A DNA stretch of 64,000 nucleotides. Source: Lineus longissimus (taxonomy: Eukaryota; Nemertea; Pilidiophora; Heteronemertea; Lineidae). The position numbers and the translations under genes are program-made. This document shows positions 51,407 to 63,400 of this stretch, one piece after another. Position 1 is the stretch's first letter. Each line of letters opens with the position of its first letter. The stretch lies in contig NC_088322.1 in the NCBI RefSeq assembly GCF_910592395.1, positions 14,503,431 through 14,567,430 on the forward strand, in the 5' to 3' direction. The notes under the pieces are model-generated. The model was not told where the DNA came from. It worked only from the letters and a program-made list of their open reading frames with translations, and did no database searches.

Positions 51407-53258
51407 TTATAAGTATTCTCCATCAAGCCCCAATGATTTTCTTACAGTCCGATCAGCTATTTCATTAAATTTTTCCCGATTATCCCGCCACGTCTTTGCT
51501 GCATCAACGTTCGCTGCACTTTCATCATTAGGCTCTGAAAAACACCATGAAAAACAGTCAACATTGAAGACAGTTTTAATTCACTCTGACTGGCCATCTC
51601 ACCACATTCATTTATCAAATGCTGTCATGGCACTCACCAAGGACACCCTTTTCATTCCCTAAGATGAAATATTCAATATCGTTTCCTCTTCAATTTACTC
51701 ACCAGCCAACATGGACACCACAGACAACAATATTTTTTCCACACTCTGCACCGGACTCCACCGCTCTGCACTTGTTTCATATCCCATGGGATCATCACCT
51801 GGAGCGTGTAGTATAGAAATGCACACTCGGCCATCTTGATAAACTGAAGAGAAAATTACAGCTTGAATTGACACCAAGGTGTATGAGAACAATCAATTGA
51901 GCTGCGGTCCCATCATTCACAATGACATGCTGCCCCCATCACACCAGTAATATAAGGAAATAGACTGCCAATTGACAATGACCTGAACCGCCAAATGTAT
52001 AAGAATAAGATAGAGTGTTTTAGGACTGGTATACTGGTTGTAAATGGTACTAGCCTTACCCTACAAGGCAACCATTGCAACTAAAGAGAAGTGATGTGCT
52101 ATAATGTGACACTTCCAAGAATTTTAGTTCAAGTCATACACGTATGGATCCAAAAACTACATGTAGAGAGTCAAATATAACTGGGGATCGCTAACAACAC
52201 AACTCATGAGCTGTCAGTTCACTATTTGTGACTCGCTCTACCAAAACTAGGCGCTTGTCGCATCTGAACTTGACAGGTTGATACGGACTTGTTGTTCATT
52301 TCCCTATTGTAGACCTTTTGTGAAATCTATTACAAACTGATTTAGTCACATTTCACAAAAGGTCTACAATAGGGAAATGAACAACAAGTCCGTATCAACC
52401 TGTCAAGTTCAGATGCGACAAGCGCCTAGTTTTGGTAGAGCGAGTCACATTTGATTGAAAAAAAACAACAACTCACTATTTGGATGAAAAAGGTCACACG
52501 TGAATTTCATCTTGGGGGGACTCAATGGGTAATCTTGTGGAAAGGTCACCCGGGCAGGAAACACACCACCCTCAAAACATGTGCCTTCTGGTCCGCTGAA
52601 ATCAAAGAAAATTTGCTTTAGTGTCTACTATTCAACTTCGAAAAAACATTTGTAGTGATCTATTTCAGAACTTAAAAGGTTGAATTACCTTTGGATGTTT
52701 AAGTTAATGTCAAATATCCAATAAAACTGAAACAGAAGTCAACAAAACACAATTCCTTAAAATCCACACTTCTGTCAGCCAACTTATGCAAAATCCCATC
52801 TTCAATGGATATAATTAAAGAGGTTTCATTTTTTTGTGATTTTAAAGTTAAAACTAGGCCCTAGGAGAAGAAAGTGTGATGAAGTTGTGTAGACCTACGT
52901 TATTAAAGCTTCCCATTCAAAAAAGTTTTCCTCAGAAACAGGACCAGCAACAATTCCCTCTGGAGGATTCAAAGTTAGCTCTGAAACAAAATCAGCATAA
53001 GTGTCGGTGTCAGCACTAATAATAAGACAGACTTGTGTTGGAATGGGAGTCCTTATCTCAGACTTCACTCAATCATGAAACAGTGAAACTTTACATTTGG
53101 ATGTGGGGATGCCGACGCATCATTCAGTACACCTGCTGATTGTGTACATGAGGCGTACATTTTGTACGGTAGGTCTACAGCCATAAAAATCGAAATAAAA
53201 CAACTCCATACATACGCTTATATTCAGCCATTAATCGTTTCAGTGCTGCACCAGCCAT
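51407..53258 (-). CDS. UBE2G2: Ubiquitin-conjugating enzyme E2 G2
   Basis: Five minus-strand exons (53258-53216, 52980-52899, 52595-52477, 51843-51703, 51534-51407) assemble into 170 residues, every junction keeping frame. The protein reads [14 protein letters not shown], then [31 protein letters not shown] and [20 protein letters not shown], almost as in vertebrate UBE2G2. The catalytic cysteine is residue 89, as in human, preceded by the HPN motif and followed by the acidic loop ([17 protein letters not shown]) that marks the G2 class. This E2 builds K48-linked ubiquitin chains with ER ligases of the gp78/HRD1 type in ER-associated degradation. The C-terminus runs a few residues (DGEYL) past the usual KSLGL end. 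Intron 3 carries a hairpin insertion beside the exon 3 donor. Confidence 0.96.
52219..52482. mobile_element. Hairpin insertion with 10 bp target-site-like direct repeat
   Basis: TCACTATTTG occurs exactly at 52219-52228 and 52473-52482, enclosing 244 bp that contain the 100 bp inverted repeat. Next to the right-hand copy is an A-rich stretch (GAAAAAAAACAACAAC). Direct flanking repeats plus an A-rich end suggest a retroposed or foldback insertion, though the arms do not abut the right-hand repeat as they would in a simple DNA transposon. No open frame of note lies inside. Confidence 0.5.
52227..52449. repeat. Perfect inverted repeat, 100 bp arms, 23 bp spacer
   Basis: The left arm (52227-52326, starting TGTGACTCGCTCTACC) and the right arm (52350-52449, ending GGTAGAGCGAGTCACA) are exact reverse complements over all 100 positions by direct comparison. 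The spacer is 52327-52349. In UBE2G2 pre-mRNA it would form a 100 bp hairpin starting about 27 nt after the exon 3 donor. Confidence 0.95.
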
Positions 53259-54857
53259 GTTTTACTTCGCTAATGACAAGTACAATGTAATTGCCCGGTG
53301 AATGTTGATTTGTTACATTTAGGGACGTTTTATCTGAATAATATTGACATAAACATTTTTCTAGAAAAACCAAAAATAAGCAGTCGACGAACAGACTGTA
53401 CGTTCGACTGGCGTTGCTAACGAAAGTACTTTTGATTGGTTGTGTCGAAAAATACGTCATAATTTTTGAGAAATCATCCAATCAAAGATTCGTTTTTAAA
53501 TGGCTCAGTCACTGACTCAGTGGCACTAAAATAAGAGCTTTTTGGGCGGAACGAAGAAGATAAGAACAGTTCCTGGCCGATTTTGCAGTATACCTACTAT
53601 CAAATTTCTGCCAAATTCGTTGGCGGCCAGGGACGTTTGACTTGCGGTTTGCAAAGGCGTAGCTAGAGGTGGGTTGGAGTGAGAAAAACCCTGGGAAAAT
53701 CGGGGCAATTCAGGAACACAGTGTCTTCAGACGTACATAGTAGTAAATGGGACTGCATAGCAGATTTTACAGTACTTTGTACTTGGACAGGGGCGTGGAA
53801 ATATAACCATGAACCAGTGCGGGGTTCTTATTCCCATAACACATGTTCAGCTCGTTCCTTTTCAAGTTTTTTTCCCCGACCCCAGTTTTATTCAATCCAT
53901 GGCTACAATGATTCTAGTTTTTCCACCTTTCCCAATATGTGCACGTGGATAACACGCCCAGTGGACGAACGCGGCGAATCTCAGTGCCGGCGGTGACGGA
54001 CCCAAACCCACAAGATACTTCACCCAGATGCGGATCATGCATTATTTTCGAAATAAGGATGTTACTCTCGAATGTTACCTGAACAGATATTAAACCGATA
54101 GTAGGCCTAATAAGAATCGCCTTTTTTGAAAATGGATTACTGGTAGTCTACAAAACTAAATGCTCTAAACATAGATGTCATGCGTTCAGGAATTCGCAAT
54201 TTTAATTTGTGATGTTTCCTACCAGGTTTTTCAGTGATCAAAGGTAACCCGAGGATATCGAAGCAATCTTTGAATTGAAAAAGCAAACACGTGTGTTCTC
54301 TTTTTGCGCGCGTTTTGCTGTCACAATTTTCGTTCCGCGAGTGTATTTTATATCCACCCAACCGGCTTTGTAATAAAAATGCTGCGTGTGCATTACAAAA
54401 CATTGCCGCATGAGTAATTCCCGATTGGGGATAGTGTTTTGTTGATTCTGATGCATTAAACATATGTTAATTTCACTATCACATCAATTGTACACTGATA
54501 TTGATTAGATCTAGTGGAAATTAACGTCCCGGAATGATGTACGAAATTTGACTTCATTTTCATCCATCTCGAATTCTCTCGGCAGCCTAATCGCGCCCAA
54601 AACTTTAAGAAATTGAACTCACTGATGATCTCAAAAGCTCCAGGATGACTTTTTCAATAGAAAGTGCCAATGAATCTGTTAAAAGCTGTGGTCGATTAAA
54701 CACTGCAGTGGTGCAATCGCGATAAACATTGCAGTTTTTGCCTGGCTTGCCTTTTTTGGTTGGAACTTCCCACCGGTCAATTGTCACTTGGTTTGAACTG
54801 AATTTCGGCAACTAAGTAATTTTTTCAACAATCTTATTGATTCCAAACGACAGAAAA
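53259..54857. promoter_or_regulatory. Shared head-to-head promoter region of UBE2G2 and TOP2
   Basis: The 1.6 kb between the two divergent start codons holds no exon. Near UBE2G2, CCAAT motifs occur on the minus strand at 53439-53435 and on the plus strand at 53478-53482. An AP-1-like TGACTCA occurs near 53513. A TTTTTGCGCGCG stretch near 54300 resembles an E2F site, which would suit a cell-cycle gene such as TOP2. No TATA box is evident near either start. Short open frames here are shadows. Confidence 0.45.
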
Positions 54858-57431
54858 ATGGCAGAAGATTCAGAAGAGGCGCTACAATGGGTTGTAAGTT
54901 TCTATTAATTTCTTTAATTTTGCTTTATTCAATGTTGTCTTGTCAATTTCTTGAAAATGACCAGCCATTTTACCCCACGTGACCGCGACATAAATTGATC
55001 ACCTGACTCGTTTCTAGAGATTTTATTGGCTGCCAGACTATAACAGCGCGAGCGACTGAAAATTTTTGATTTGGACTCTTCCTATATTTTTCCTCAAATT
55101 TAATGGATTTCTTGCAATAAAACACACATTGATTATTTTGATCGGTGAAATAAAGACCCCCTAATGTCCACCAACGGTTTTGATGGGCCCCTGAAGGTAT
55201 ATTCGATGTGTTATCATCGTTTCTCTGTCACTGTGGTCATTCTTTCCACTTTCCTGCATGTTGTGTACAAAATGTACAGACAGTGTGTTGTACAGTGCAC
55301 TTGGTCATGTTGGTGGAGTCTGTTAAAATGTACACAATGTATTGTACGCATTCTAACCATAACAATTCATAACTTGGTGAATTGATCTTGAGGACAGGCT
55401 AGCCAGGCAGGCTGACAGTTTATCCATATCTTTTTTTTAGTTGTTGAATTCTCACTTCTATAGTCCTAGATCTGGTGAGCTGTTGTGCATTAGCAAGGCA
55501 GCGCAACTGACAAAATGTTTTTTGTTTGTGTCTGACCCCATGCTCATCAGGTCTGACACAGACTCTTCTCTGCTGATGCCAAAACTATATAAAAAGACAT
55601 TTTAGAGGTGATGGGAAGCCACTGCTGGCCACCAACATGCAAAAAATGCAAGCAGCAAACAAAAGACCGCATGATCGCACACCACATGTTCTTTTGTTCG
55701 TTGTGCCTATATTCAGGTTTTTTTGGGCCAGCAGCGACTTCCTCCGCAGCAGTGACTTCCTCCGCCTAGTTTAAAAGTCACTATGAGTCATTTGTTTTGA
55801 TGGATGTTTTGTTCTAACCAGTGGTCATTGTCTTATCCCTCGCTTCGCTTCTTTCATACTTCAGACCCTCTTCAATAAGGCCAAGAAAAAGGATGCAGAG
55901 AAAGCTTCATCTGCAGCAGAGGCTGCCCTTGCGGCTACTGCAGATATAGCAGTAGGTGCTGGGGATGCATCTCAAGCTCATACATCCAAGCCAGCATCCA
56001 ACAAACGTCTGTCAGTGGAAAGAATCTATCAGAAAAAGACCCAATTGGAACACATCTTGCTCCGCCCTGATACATACATTGGGTCTATAGAAGCCCTCAC
56101 ACAGGTTAGTAATCCATGTCTGGGAAGCAGTGCACAAAAGAGCTCTCAGATAACTCCTTGGAACCTATGAATACTGTCCTTTGAAAGGTGTCCTGATTAC
56201 TGCTGTCAAATTCTAACGAAAGGCGAGTTTGTGTTGTTGATAATAGAGTGGATGTCCATATATTGAGAGGTGTCGCCTGAAGGGACTTTCCGCCATATTT
56301 CATTATCTATGTTTGTTTTACAGCCAATGTGGGTATACGATGATACTGAGGACTGCATGGCGTTGAGAGAGATCACATATGTTCCTGGGTTGTACAAGAT
56401 ATTTGATGAAATCCTTGGTAAGTATGTTAGCGTTTATCTTACATCCCACTCCCGGGGAAAGACTTGAGAAAACTCGAGAGCAATGTAGGAAAGTACCCAT
56501 GATGATACTTTTGAGTAATTTAACGACTCAAGATTGCGCTGTCAAATATGCTGGGCTTGGTGGTCCTTTATTCCGTGGTCATAACCGTGGAGCATCGTCG
56601 CACGGTACTTGATCGAGTAATACCGACACAATGGTAGGAGCTGAGGTCGTTGTGAGGCTACTCGAACATGTACTTCGTAAGTTTAACTTTAAATCCGTCT
56701 CTTCTTTACAGTGAATGCAGCTGATAACAAGGTGCGTGATCCCAAAATGACGATGATCAAAATCGACATCGACCCTGAACAGAACATGATCAAAATCTGG
56801 AACAATGGAAAAGGAATCCCTGTCGTTCAACACAAAGAGGAGCACATGTATGTGCCAACAATGATCTTTGGTCATTTGTTGACATCGAGTAATTATGACG
56901 ACGAGCAGAAGAAGACAACAGGAGGACGCAATGGTTACGGTGCAAAGCTTTGCAATATCTTCAGTAGGAAGTTTGTTGTGGAAACCTCCGCTAAAGACTA
57001 TAAAAAAAACTTTAAACAGGTATGAATTTGAATTGAGGTTTTTTAATATTTTTTTTTGAAAAATGGAGTTATTCTGTTATGAGAGGATGTAAATACTGAA
57101 GCAGAGGCTAAAAGTCAATTTTGACAGTGACTGAGTGTTTCCTGTCCTGATAACATAAACTCAACCTTCTGTCCAAATTTCAACTTGTTACAACTTACTC
57201 CTACTTCTGTTTCAGACATGGACGAACAACATGTCCAAGGCTTCAGAACCCAAGATTGGCAATGATAAAAGTGATGACTTCACAGCTATCACATTTTATC
57301 CCGACCTTGACAAATTCAAGATGACTGTGCTCGACAAGGATATTGTGGATTTGTTCACAAAAAGGGCGTATGACATTGCAGCGGCCTGTCATGGCGGTGT
57401 CAAAGTCTTTCTGAATGGGAAGAGATTGCCG
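54858..57431 (+). CDS. TOP2: TOP2 exons 1-5: N-terminus and ATPase domain
   Basis: Exons are 54858-54893, 55865-56104, 56324-56417, 56712-57019 and 57216-57431. They hold the conserved entry [20 protein letters not shown], the ATP-binding asparagine region (VNAADNK), WNNGKGIPV and the GRNGYGAKL glycine-rich ATP lid. An Ala-rich, low-complexity linker (about residues 25-50) precedes the conserved core and is the least conserved part. Confidence 0.95.
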
Positions 57432-60400
57432 GTATGTTGATTACTTTTCATGGCTTTCCCAATGAATAGGTTTGTTTATTATTGAAGCCATCGGCTCACG
57501 CACACAGTTTTCTTCTTCTGCAATGGTCAGATGGACTGTTCTATGCTTTTCGAAAGATCACTCTCATTCGCAACGTTTAATTTTCCAGATAAAAAATTTC
57601 CGAGACTACGTCGAGATGTACATCAAGAACAAGACAGATGATAACAATGCACCTTTGAAGGTCGTCCATGAAGTGGTGAATACGCGCTGGGAGGTGGCTG
57701 TCACACAGAGCGACAAAGGGTTCCAACAAGCCAGTTTCGTCAACAGTATCGCCACGACAAAGGGCGGACGCCATATTGACTACATCACAGATCAAGTCGT
57801 AAACAAGCTCATTAGTGTCGTCAAGAAGAAGGGTGGCAAAGGAAACTTCAACATCAAACCATTCCAGGTATCAATAGTGAGACGTACATTTCCCCAATTA
57901 TTCCCTTCGTCCTAAAGGTCCAGTGTTACCACTCATCATCTGTGCCATAGCTATACTCCAGCCTGATGAACTGAACTATTTTGACACTTGGCTTAAACAT
58001 TTTTAGTATAATAGTAGTAGGTTGCGATAATTGGTTTCATTTTCAGAAATATTGGTATTTGAAAAGCATGAAGCATTTCAGTACGGCCTCTCATAACCCT
58101 GTGATACATCAGCATCATTGAGCACATAGGGACTTTGCCTTTAAGAAGTTTTTAAAGTTGGGGGTTGGTTGAGGAGGACCACGGGGCTGCACTTCCGGTG
58201 AAAATGAGTACGATGGATCAATCGGATTCATATGTTTGTATCTTACGCTCTGGTATGAGGTTTCCGTTCTCTTTTTCAGGTGAAAAGTCACTTGTGGGTG
58301 TTTGTGAATTGCCTGATTGAGAATCCATCATTTGACTCTCAGACCAAGGAGAACATGACGTCACTGGTCAAGGCTTTCGGCTCAAAATGTCAACTCGGGG
58401 AAAAGTTTGTCACCAACGTAAGTGATCATTGCCTCTCAAGGGGGTCAGTGGCATTAGTGTACAAAGCACTAGGGTATGCTCACCTCTTTGAAGTACTAAG
58501 TACTGTTTCATCTACTTTGTCCTAACTTTGTTCAAATCTGTTTTCAGGTCAGCAAATCTGGCATCGTGGAGAACATCCTCTCGTGGATGAAGTTCAAAGC
58601 CCAGGCGCAGCTAAACAAAAAGTCTGGTGCCAAGACGTCCAAGCTGAAAGGCGTACCAAAACTTGACGATGCAAACAACGCTGGTACGAGGTTCGCTCAT
58701 GATTGTGTTCTTATCTTGACGGAGGGAGATTCAGCCAAGGCGTTGGCAGTGGCAGGACTTGGCGTGGTGGGCCGTGACAACTATGGCGTGTTCCCGCTGC
58801 GTGGTAAGGTACTCAATGTGCGAGACGCCAGTCATAAACAGGTGAGTCGAGGATGGATTACTTGTGGCATGAATTCATATTGTCATCAGCAGAAGTCCAA
58901 TCAATTAACTCGGCATAAGAGCTGAGATATATCTAAATTTTTTACCCTGGAATGGGAGTCATGTTGGATTTGTTGACTCCTTTGAAGTAACTTGTGCCTG
59001 CAGCATCTGATATCTCCAGGTCATTCTGTTCGGGTTCAAGGTTCCTCCCCTTGTCCTCCAGCCCTCTCGGATATTTTCAAGGTTATTTAAGTCTGTCCCT
59101 CCCCCTTTTCCACCTCATGACCAAATCCCCTGATCAGGAAAGCTAACTTCACTTCCAGATCATGGAAAACGCCGAGGTGAACAACATCATCAAGATCGTC
59201 GGCCTCAAGTACAAAACAAAATACGAAACACCGGAAGAGTTAAAGACGTTACGCTACGGAAAGATCATGATAATGGCTGATCAGGATCAGGATGGTTCAC
59301 ATATCAAGGGACTCTTAGTCAACTTCTTCCATCACAACTGGCCGGCACTTCTCAGGTCATCGTTCCTGGAGGAGTTTATTACCCCAATTGTCAAGGTGAG
59401 AACAGTTGTATATTTCCAGTATATTAGTGTCACTGAAGTTATTAGTTCCTTTGGCTACACGGTTGATCTAGTTTCAGTTGATTATATAACCTGTGTGAGC
59501 TCCAATGGCTTATGCTCTCAGTGACATGTGACATGGACAGACTGCTGTATAAACTTCCTATGACTGATTCTCTCTCGTTTCAGGTGACTAAGAACAAGCG
59601 TGAGGTATCATTCTACAGTTTGCCCGAGTTTGAAGAGTGGAAGAAGGACACTCCAAACTGGCCATCATGGAGGGTCAAGTACTACAAGGGTACGTTTTCA
59701 TTTATTCGTTGATCAAATTGAGGAAGTCAGATACTTCATGGGATGACAAAATGAATCATGGCACTTCGGAGTGAAAAATAACTCGACATGACTATAATGA
59801 ATACGACATCTCATCAAAATAATTTCCGTTGAAATCTCAAAATCCACCACCTTTATACATGTTATAGGTTGAGGCCAGGTTAAGTTGAGCACTCGGTAGA
59901 TTGGGGTTCATTTCACAAGCCGGCATAGAATCATTCAATAGAAATCTTCAGGTTCTTCATGATTATTTTGTGTTCGCATCCAGGTTTGGGTACCAGTACA
60001 TCAAAGGAGGCCAAGGAATACTTCTCTGACATGCTCCGGCATCGGATCAAATTCAAATATTCGGGACCCGAGGATGATGCCTCAATTAATCTGGTGAGTT
60101 GGGTTTTCGAGGAGTAGTATTTTGAGGGAAAGTACAACCAATTGGAGTGGCATGCACCAAATGCATTCATGCATTGAATTTTAAAATCCATCTCTGGCTG
60201 CATAGAGTTTCAAGACAGTTATGACAGTGTTTCACACAAATTCAATTGTTTGTAGGCGTTCAGCAGGAAGAAGACTGATGAGAGGAAAGAATGGTTGACC
60301 AATTGGATGGAGGAGAGACGTAATCGTGCAGAGATGGGACTGCCAGAGCTCTACCTGTATGGCAAGGAGACCCGGGCCATCAGCTATAATGAGTTCATCA

Positions 60401-63400
60401 ACAGAGAGTTGATTTTGTTCAGTAACGCTGACAATGAGAGGTCCATTCCTTCTTTTGTAGATGGTAGGTAAAACTAGAACTAGGCCTATATGGAACTTTT
60501 AGATTTATTCTAGAGTCTGCCTTCAGATGTTACATGTAATATGGCACATGCTACTTTTCCTCTCGGTTGACATCCTTGTTGATGGGCAGCTTGTTTGTAT
60601 ATTTCCGCGAAGTTGTACATCTTGTTATTTGCAGCACACTGACGAGAACCTTATTTTTCAGGCTTGAAACCAGGCCAGCGGAAGGTTTTGTTTACCTGCT
60701 TGAAGAGAAATGACAAGCGGGAAGTCAAGGTTGCCCAGCTTGCTGGTTCTGTCGCTGAGCATTCATCGTACCATCATGGTGAGGTAAGAAAAGGAGATAT
60801 TGCTCATTGGAACTTGCAGCCAGTTGACACAACGATCCCTTATGGTGAACTGATGGCCAACGCATCAAGTAACATCCATTGACGGCTATTTGGCCAGATT
60901 TGTTCCACAGGTAACTTCTGTCTTACTTTTGGTAAGCAAGCGATGTAGTCTTGCTGGTGACATCTTAAAAGTTGCACAGACAATTCCTAACCAAAATCTA
61001 TACCAATTGAACACTATGGCTGAAGTCTTCTGTTTCTATTCCAGGCTTCATTGATGCAGACGATCGTCAACTTGGCGCAAAACTTTGTTGGTAGCAACAA
61101 CATCAACATCTTGCAGCCAATTGGTCAGTTTGGAACGCGACTCCATGGAGGAAAAGATGCTGCCAGTCCCAGATATATCTTTACAATGCTCAGGTAGGTT
61201 GACTGTATGAAAAGAATAAGGAGCTATATCACGGTTGGTATGTCACTGCACTGGGAAGTTCAGTGATGCATAACTGCCTGAAGATGAAAGTTGCTTGTTA
61301 CTATCGGAAGTTATTTGCTTCTGTAGTGCCGAAGACAAAATATACGCACATATTTCATATATCCTGGCTTCTTTATTCCCAGCCCTCTTGCAAAGCACAT
61401 CTTCAACCCCCTCGACACACCAATGTTGAATACCCTCTTCGACGACAACCAGTCCGTGGAACCTGAGTGGTATTGTCCTATCTTACCTATGGTGCTTGTC
61501 AATGGCGCAGATGGTATCGGCACTGGTTGGAGCACACGCGTCCAGAATTATAACCCCAGGGACATTGTGGAAAATCTGAAACGCCTCATGAATGGAGAGG
61601 AACCAAAGCATATGGTTAGTAAAAAATAAGCTTAAATTCTTTTAAAAATTGACTGTGATTTCCTATGTTTCAAGAAGATGCAGAGATAAGGAGAGGAGAA
61701 AAATAACAACAACTTGCTCCCCCAAATCACAATAAGAATCCCATCTCAAAATCATTGGCTGAATCCTTCATAAATCTCCATTGTTTTTCAGTTGCCTTGG
61801 TATAAAAACTTCAAGGGTGACATCATGGAAGTTGACGATACACGATGCGTGGTCAATGGTGAGATTGCCATCCTCGATGAAAACACGGTAGAAATCACTG
61901 AGTTGCCCATCCGGTTGTGGACGCAGAGCTACAAGGAACAAGTACTGGAACCCTTCCTTCAGGGAACAGAAAAAGTAACACCTTGCATCCAGTAAGATTC
62001 ATCCCCTGATTTTGATTAATCGTCTGTTTTAAGAACACAAATACGGGGGGGGCAGGCTAATCATATGGTACGGTAGAGGAGACCCAACAAACATCTAACT
62101 TAAGAAGATGGAGGACACCAGCCGACAAGGTGTGGGAGAAATCAGGTGTCCATGTGTTGCAGATGAAACCATGCTGGTCATGAACATCTTCAGTGTAGAA
62201 GAAGAACAGTGAAAATCCCATTTTGTTGACTACTACTTCGAGTAACCCAAGTATATAAGTCAACTTGTGACAAGATGAATGAGTTACTGTCATAATATGA
62301 AAGTTATGACCACTGTATTCATTTGTTCCCAAGTCTGAGTTGTGGTTTTCAATCTTTGCAGAGATTACAAGGAGTATCACACAGACAGCACGGTGCGCTT
62401 TGTCGTCAAGATGGCGAGAGAGAAGTTAGACCACGCTCGTGCTCAAGGTTTACACAAGTACTTCAAAATTCAGTCTCCAGCCAATACGAGCCTCATGGTA
62501 TGTAAGATAAGGCCATCTGAATCGTAAAATTTTTGCAATTTGTGAAAATTTCTCAAAAGATTTGTTTTGGCATATTACCCCAATTTCAGACCAGTTGCGT
62601 AGTAGTTACAGCGCTGAGAGCAGAGCAAATATCAAAAAGAAGAAATAGTCGTCAGTTAGAGAGAAAAAGTATTGAATCAGCCAACAAAATTACCCTGGCT
62701 GAATAGTAGTTTATGTAACCTTCTGTCCTCGTTTCCTAGGTGTTATTTGATTCCAAGGGCTGCATTAAGCGGTACAGTACCCCCATTGAGATCCTCAAGG
62801 AGTTCTTTGAGTTGCGCATGGACCGCTACCAGATAAGGAAGGAGTATATGGAGGGCATTATGTCAGCGGAGGCGCTCAAGTTGGAAAACCAGGCACGCTT
62901 CATCCAAGAAGTAGCAGAGGCGAAAATCAAGATCGAGGACATCAGTAAGTAGAGATTGTTTCAATTGGGTTTGGGAATCTTGTCAGAAGGGGAGTTCAGA
63001 TTAGAAAGTCAGAGGAGGTTCATCCAAAAGGTGACAGAAACCAAGACTAATTCGAAATTGAGGTCAACATGCAAAGTATATTTATAATGAGCCCCCAACA
63101 ATTCAAAATCAGTGACATTATACCATGAATTTTAGGAAAGAAGAGCACCAAGGAGATGGTTCAGATGTTACTGCGGCTTGGTTACGACTCTGACCCGATC
63201 AAGGCTTGGAAGGCAGCGCAGAATAAACTCAGGGTAAGATGTTGACCGATTCCTTGCTTCCTGTTATTGCTCTTATTATTGTCATGGCAGGAGAGCTGTT
63301 TTCACTCCCTGGAGTGAGGTTTGGAGAGCTGAATCCCTGGAGTGAGGTTTGGAGAGCTGAATCCCTGGAGTGAGGTTTGGAGAGCTGAATTGCTCTCCGG

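Noticed and set aside
52227..52449. Mutator-type MITE with 9-11 bp target duplication
   Set aside because: Long terminal repeats would fit, but the bases directly next to the two arms do not match each other. The matching 10-mer lies 23 bp away from the right arm.
57472..57588. Upstream extension of TOP2 exon 6 as coding
   Set aside because: The open frame continues through intron 5, but the acceptor TTTTCCAG at 57588 and family alignment place the exon start at 57589.
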